Shown here: positions 61,327 through 64,000 of the stretch, piece by piece | How positions within the stretch are numbered: position 1 is the first letter of the stretch | Layout: each line of letters begins with the position of its first letter | Assembly (NCBI GenBank): GCA_963792895.1 | Contig: CAWBYA010000008.1 | Location: 444,037 to 508,036 of the forward strand | Direction: 5' to 3' | Length of the DNA: 64,000 bases | Origin: UBA6912 sp963792895 | Lineage (GTDB): Bacteria > Actinomycetota > Acidimicrobiia > Spongiisociales > UBA5794 | Notes under the pieces: generated by a model | What the model was told of the DNA's origin: nothing | The model's database searches: none | The model's input: only the letters and a program-made list of their open reading frames with translations | Translations under genes and position numbers: made by a program

Positions 61327-62852
61327 ATGAATCCACCCAAACAGCCGGCCAGCCTTGGCTCGGCGGTCGCCAAGGGCGCCGCGTGGACGGTGACTTTTCG
61401 CATGGCCGACCGCGTCCTCGGCCTCATAAGCACACTCATTCTTGCGCGCCTGCTCGCACCCGACGATTTCGGCCTGATCGCGATGGCAATGACGCTGATT
61501 GGACTCGTGGAAGTAATAACGGTCGGGGAATTCAGCAGCGCCATCATCCAGAATGCCAATGCGGAACGGGACCACTATGACACTGCCTGGACGCTGAACT
61601 TGCTGTTCGGCCTGACCGCCGCGACGCTACTGATCGCATTCGCCTTTCCAACGTCGGCGTTCTTCAAGGAACCGCGCCTGGTTTTCGTGATCTTCGCTTT
61701 GAGTCTGCTCCCGGTCCTTGACGGGCTATTCAATATTGGTTGCGTCGATTTCCGCAAGCACCTGCAATTCGAGAAAGACTTTGTGCTGCAGGTAGGCCGC
61801 AAGCTCAGCGGGTTCCTCGTCGTAGTGCCACTAGCGTTTATCACGCGCAGCTACTGGGCGCTCGTGGTCGGCATGATTGCAGGGCGCGCCGGCGGGCTCG
61901 CCTTGTCGTACTTTCTTCATCCATTCCGCCCGCGCTTCAGCGTGGCCTCGGCACGGAGCCTGTTCGGCTTCTCCGGTTGGCTGATGGTCAACAACGCCCT
62001 GAACTTTCTGAACCTGCGCGGCGCTCATCTGGTCATCGGCCGGCTGCTGAATTCACAATCTCTCGGCCTTTACACCGTCGCATACGAGATGGCCCACCTG
62101 CCCACCTCGGAACTCGCCAGCCCGATCAACCGCGCAATTTTCCCCGGGTACGCCAAGCTGCAGGACGACAGGCCTGCGCTGCAGAACGCCTTCCTGCGCG
62201 TGATCGGCCTGATCGCTGTGATAACGATACCGGCGGGCATCGGGATGGCCTGCATCGCACACCTGTTCGTACCGGCCGTGCTCGGTCCGAAATGGCTCAG
62301 ACGATGCCCCTGATCCGCCTGCTCGCGATTGGCGGCGCGCTCCATGCCCTGCAGGTCAACATCGAGTCCGTGTACTACGCTCTCGGCAAACCGAAGCTCA
62401 AGGCGCTGATCACGCTGCTCGAGGTACTGGTCTTTGTGCCACTGCTGCTGCTGACAGTGCCTCGCTACGGGCTGATCGGAGCGGCGGCTGCCCTGCTGCT
62501 GACGGTTTCCATCGCAGCACCAGTCAATTTTGGCCTGGTCCTTCGAATGCTCAATCTTGGCGTGCGGCCGTTGCTATCCGTGCTGTGGCGGCCGTTCGTC
62601 GCGGCAGCATGCATGGCCGCAGCCGTTCTGGGCGCGTTTCCGCTGGAGTCGACCCGAGCAACCTCGCTGGACAACCTGTGGGCGATGTTGGCGGCCATAG
62701 CGCTAGGTGCAGTCGTTTATGCAATCACGATCGCGATGCTTTGGTTCGCGACCGGCCGCCCCGCCGGAGCGGAGGACTGGCTGCTGACGCAGGCGCGCGA
62801 GCGTCGCCGATCGCCTGCACGGCAGATCCGCGTAGTAGCGGCCTCTCGCTAG
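61327..62852 (+). CDS. Lipopolysaccharide/exopolysaccharide flippase (WzxC-like), one frameshift
   Basis: This MOP-superfamily polysaccharide exporter has about 12 helices. It opens GSAVAKGAAWTVTFRMADRV, then RLLAPDDFGLIAMAMTLIGL and FSSAIIQNANAERDHYDTAW, all typical of WzxC-like proteins. After AVLGPKWL a slip near 62,295 moves the frame to QTMPLIRLLAIGGALHALQV, which continues to the stop. The whole would be about 508 residues. It should flip lipid-linked repeat units made by this locus. Confidence 0.87.
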
Positions 62853-62869
62853 CGCGGCACGGCAAGCTC

Positions 62870-63630
62870 CTACAGCGGGAACCCTGCCTTCGCGAGCCTG
62901 TCCCGCAGGCCGGGCAACGGATAACCGAGCGCATATGCCTTACGCGCATGCTCACGGGCCTGTCGTACTGCTTTATGTCACAATATGCAAGCCCGAGCGC
63001 GTTTTCCAGTTCGGCGGAATTCCCACCCGTCGCCTCGCTGCCCTCAATCAAGACAGCGAGGGCCGCATCAATTGAACCCCGCTTCTTAAGGAATGACGCT
63101 TTTGCAATATACGCTCCATCATACTCAGGATGAGTCGCAATCGATCGATCAAACTCTGCCTCAGCCTTGCTAACCGCACCCTGCTCCGCGAACGCGAGCC
63201 CGAGATGCGTCACTATCGTCGCGTAGAATGGATTCTCCGGCGAACAGGACCTGAGTGCGAATCTGTCTTCCAAAACGGCATTCTCCAGCGCGAACTTTCG
63301 CACCTCACGATTAACGGCACTCTTCGCCCGCTGCAGATAAAGGAGCGCACCACAATGATGGTGCAACAGGCCCCAGCAGTCTCCGAACCTCGCTTCCCAT
63401 AGATTGACAACATCTGGAGGATAGCGCCCTGCAAATCCGGAATTGCGCCCACCGTCTGAAACCGTGTATCTCACTTTGCAAAATTCTGGCCAGCCCGGCC
63501 CACTCCGCCTCGGATTCCACTCCCATAACCAGCGGCGAGCCCAGGCGCCGACTGAATCACAAAACATGCCGACCAGGACTAATCTCGCCACGTTCATACC
63601 TAAGCGTCGAACACCAATTCCGCCCGTCAT
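62870..63630 (-). CDS. TPR-containing protein, C-terminal frameshift
   Basis: The protein of about 250 residues starts with a hydrophobic segment (GMNVARLVLVGMFCDSVGAW). It has three or so TPR-like helix pairs: AEAEFDRSIATHPEYDGAYI, SFLKKRGSIDAALAVLIEGS and ALGLAYCDIKQYD. A slip near 62,970 places the true end (HARKAYALGYPLPGLRDRLA, then KAGFPL) in a different frame. TPR proteins often accompany O-antigen ligases. It overlaps that gene by ATGA. Confidence 0.72.
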
Positions 63631-64000
63631 AGACTACTACTCCTCGACGCCTGTCCCAACCGCCCCAGTTTGCGTAGGCTAGGCGAATGATCCGCATGTT
63701 CTATGCGGTCTGCCAGATCTCTCTGGACATTCGCTGTTTCCTCGTACTGAAAGCGCCAAAGAACCCACAGAAGACAAATGAACCAGTAACGGACTTCAAA
63801 CCTCATGTAAGGCACGAACATGTCCGCAAGAAAAATTGCCGCCAAACTCCCCGAAACTCCCGGCAACATAATCCCTACAAGTCCGGCTCTACGCCTCGAA
63901 TGTCTGAATATGATGAGAACTCGCTGTGCCACGAGCGCAAGCACGGCCAAATATACAACTGCGCCCGGTATCCCATGCTCAACGAGCATGCTCATGAACG
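63627..64000 (-). CDS. O-antigen ligase-like membrane protein, 5' partial
   Basis: The visible about 124 residues are the C-terminal end of an O-antigen ligase/polymerase (WaaL/Wzy type). The signature MLVEHGIPGAVVYLAVLALV lies at the window edge, followed by a helix pair (GVSGSLAAIFLADMFVPYMR and WFICLLWVLWRFQY). The N-terminus lies beyond 64,000. Sequence here is less GC-rich than the rest of the window. It is co-transcribed with the TPR gene. Confidence 0.8.
   Translation of the reverse strand, partial: FMSMLVEHGIPGAVVYLAVLALVAQRVLIIFRHSRRRAGLVGIMLPGVSGSLAAIFLADMFVPYMRFEVRYWFICLLWVLWRFQYEETANVQRDLADRIEHADHSPSLRKLGRLGQASRSSSL

Noticed and set aside
1..64000. tRNA, rRNA, CRISPR arrays, insertion sequences
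   Set aside because: None was recognised by eye: no cloverleaf-like T-arm with CCA-type ends, no regularly spaced long repeats, and no transposase frame. A covariance-model search was not possible.

Overview
Most of this window (about 1 to 56,390) reads as one GC-rich actinobacterial chromosome, probably class Acidimicrobiia. The signs are SpoIID/LytB proteins carrying S-layer-like repeats, Asp-type MurA, a KorAB 2-oxoacid:ferredoxin oxidoreductase, a DUF3048 lipoprotein, Ni-superoxide dismutase beside its maturation protease, a MutT1-like Nudix-phosphatase next to polyphosphate kinase, and abundant leaderless promoters (TANNNT, 6 to 8 nt, then the start codon). The remainder (about 56,400 to 64,000) looks proteobacterial: an exopolysaccharide locus with an HprK-like kinase, a PqqD-like protein, a FemAB/GNAT protein, an ATP-grasp protein, a Wzx-type flippase, a TPR protein and an O-antigen ligase. 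The two parts meet at about 56,396, where one gene on each side is cut. The second part has far more single-base frameshifts. A chimeric contig is therefore the simplest reading; a real horizontally acquired block cannot be excluded.

Layout. 1-9 kb: RCK/TrkA potassium regulator (cut by the window edge), ScyD-like beta-propeller, LigA, a PGDYG-domain protein, two membrane proteins, MnmA and a frameshifted cysteine desulfurase. 9-21 kb: PAC2 protein, SRPBCC protein, enoyl-CoA hydratase, MeaB, Nfu, SpoIID protein, MurA, lipoproteins, Ppk1 with a Nudix-phosphatase, a hydrolase and 6-phosphogluconolactonase. 21.4-26.8 kb: a nine-gene bacterial microcompartment (BMC) operon encoding RpiB, DeoC, an acylating aldehyde dehydrogenase and six shell proteins, with a divergent helix-turn-helix gene. 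27.6-42.2 kb: transporters, hydrolases, a two-ATPase/two-permease ABC operon, an SLC12-type permease and MurJ. 42.2-50.8 kb: sodN/sodX, methyltransferase, AlkD-like protein, DUF3048 protein, amidase, KorAB and a DUF402 protein. 50.8-56.4 kb: envelope polysaccharide genes (two glycosyltransferases, UDP-sugar dehydrogenase) and a large SpoIID/SLH-repeat protein.

How genes fit together. The BMC gene set fits breakdown of deoxyribose 5-phosphate: DeoC releases acetaldehyde and glyceraldehyde 3-phosphate, the aldehyde dehydrogenase makes acetyl-CoA from acetaldehyde, and RpiB handles a related pentose phosphate, all inside a shell of hexamers, trimers and pentamers. SodX should trim SodN to expose its Ni-binding N-terminus. 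MurA and MurJ serve peptidoglycan synthesis. No rRNA, tRNA, CRISPR array or intact transposase was seen.

The most notable observations are the contig junction; the sugar-phosphate BMC with an RpiB whose catalytic Cys position is Asp; a recurring arrangement of very short leaderless upstream ORFs that end in an ATGA (or TTGA) overlap with the main gene; an unusual Ni-hook sequence in SodN; and a small Tat-signal protein grouped with the kinase/PqqD/nucleotidyltransferase set.
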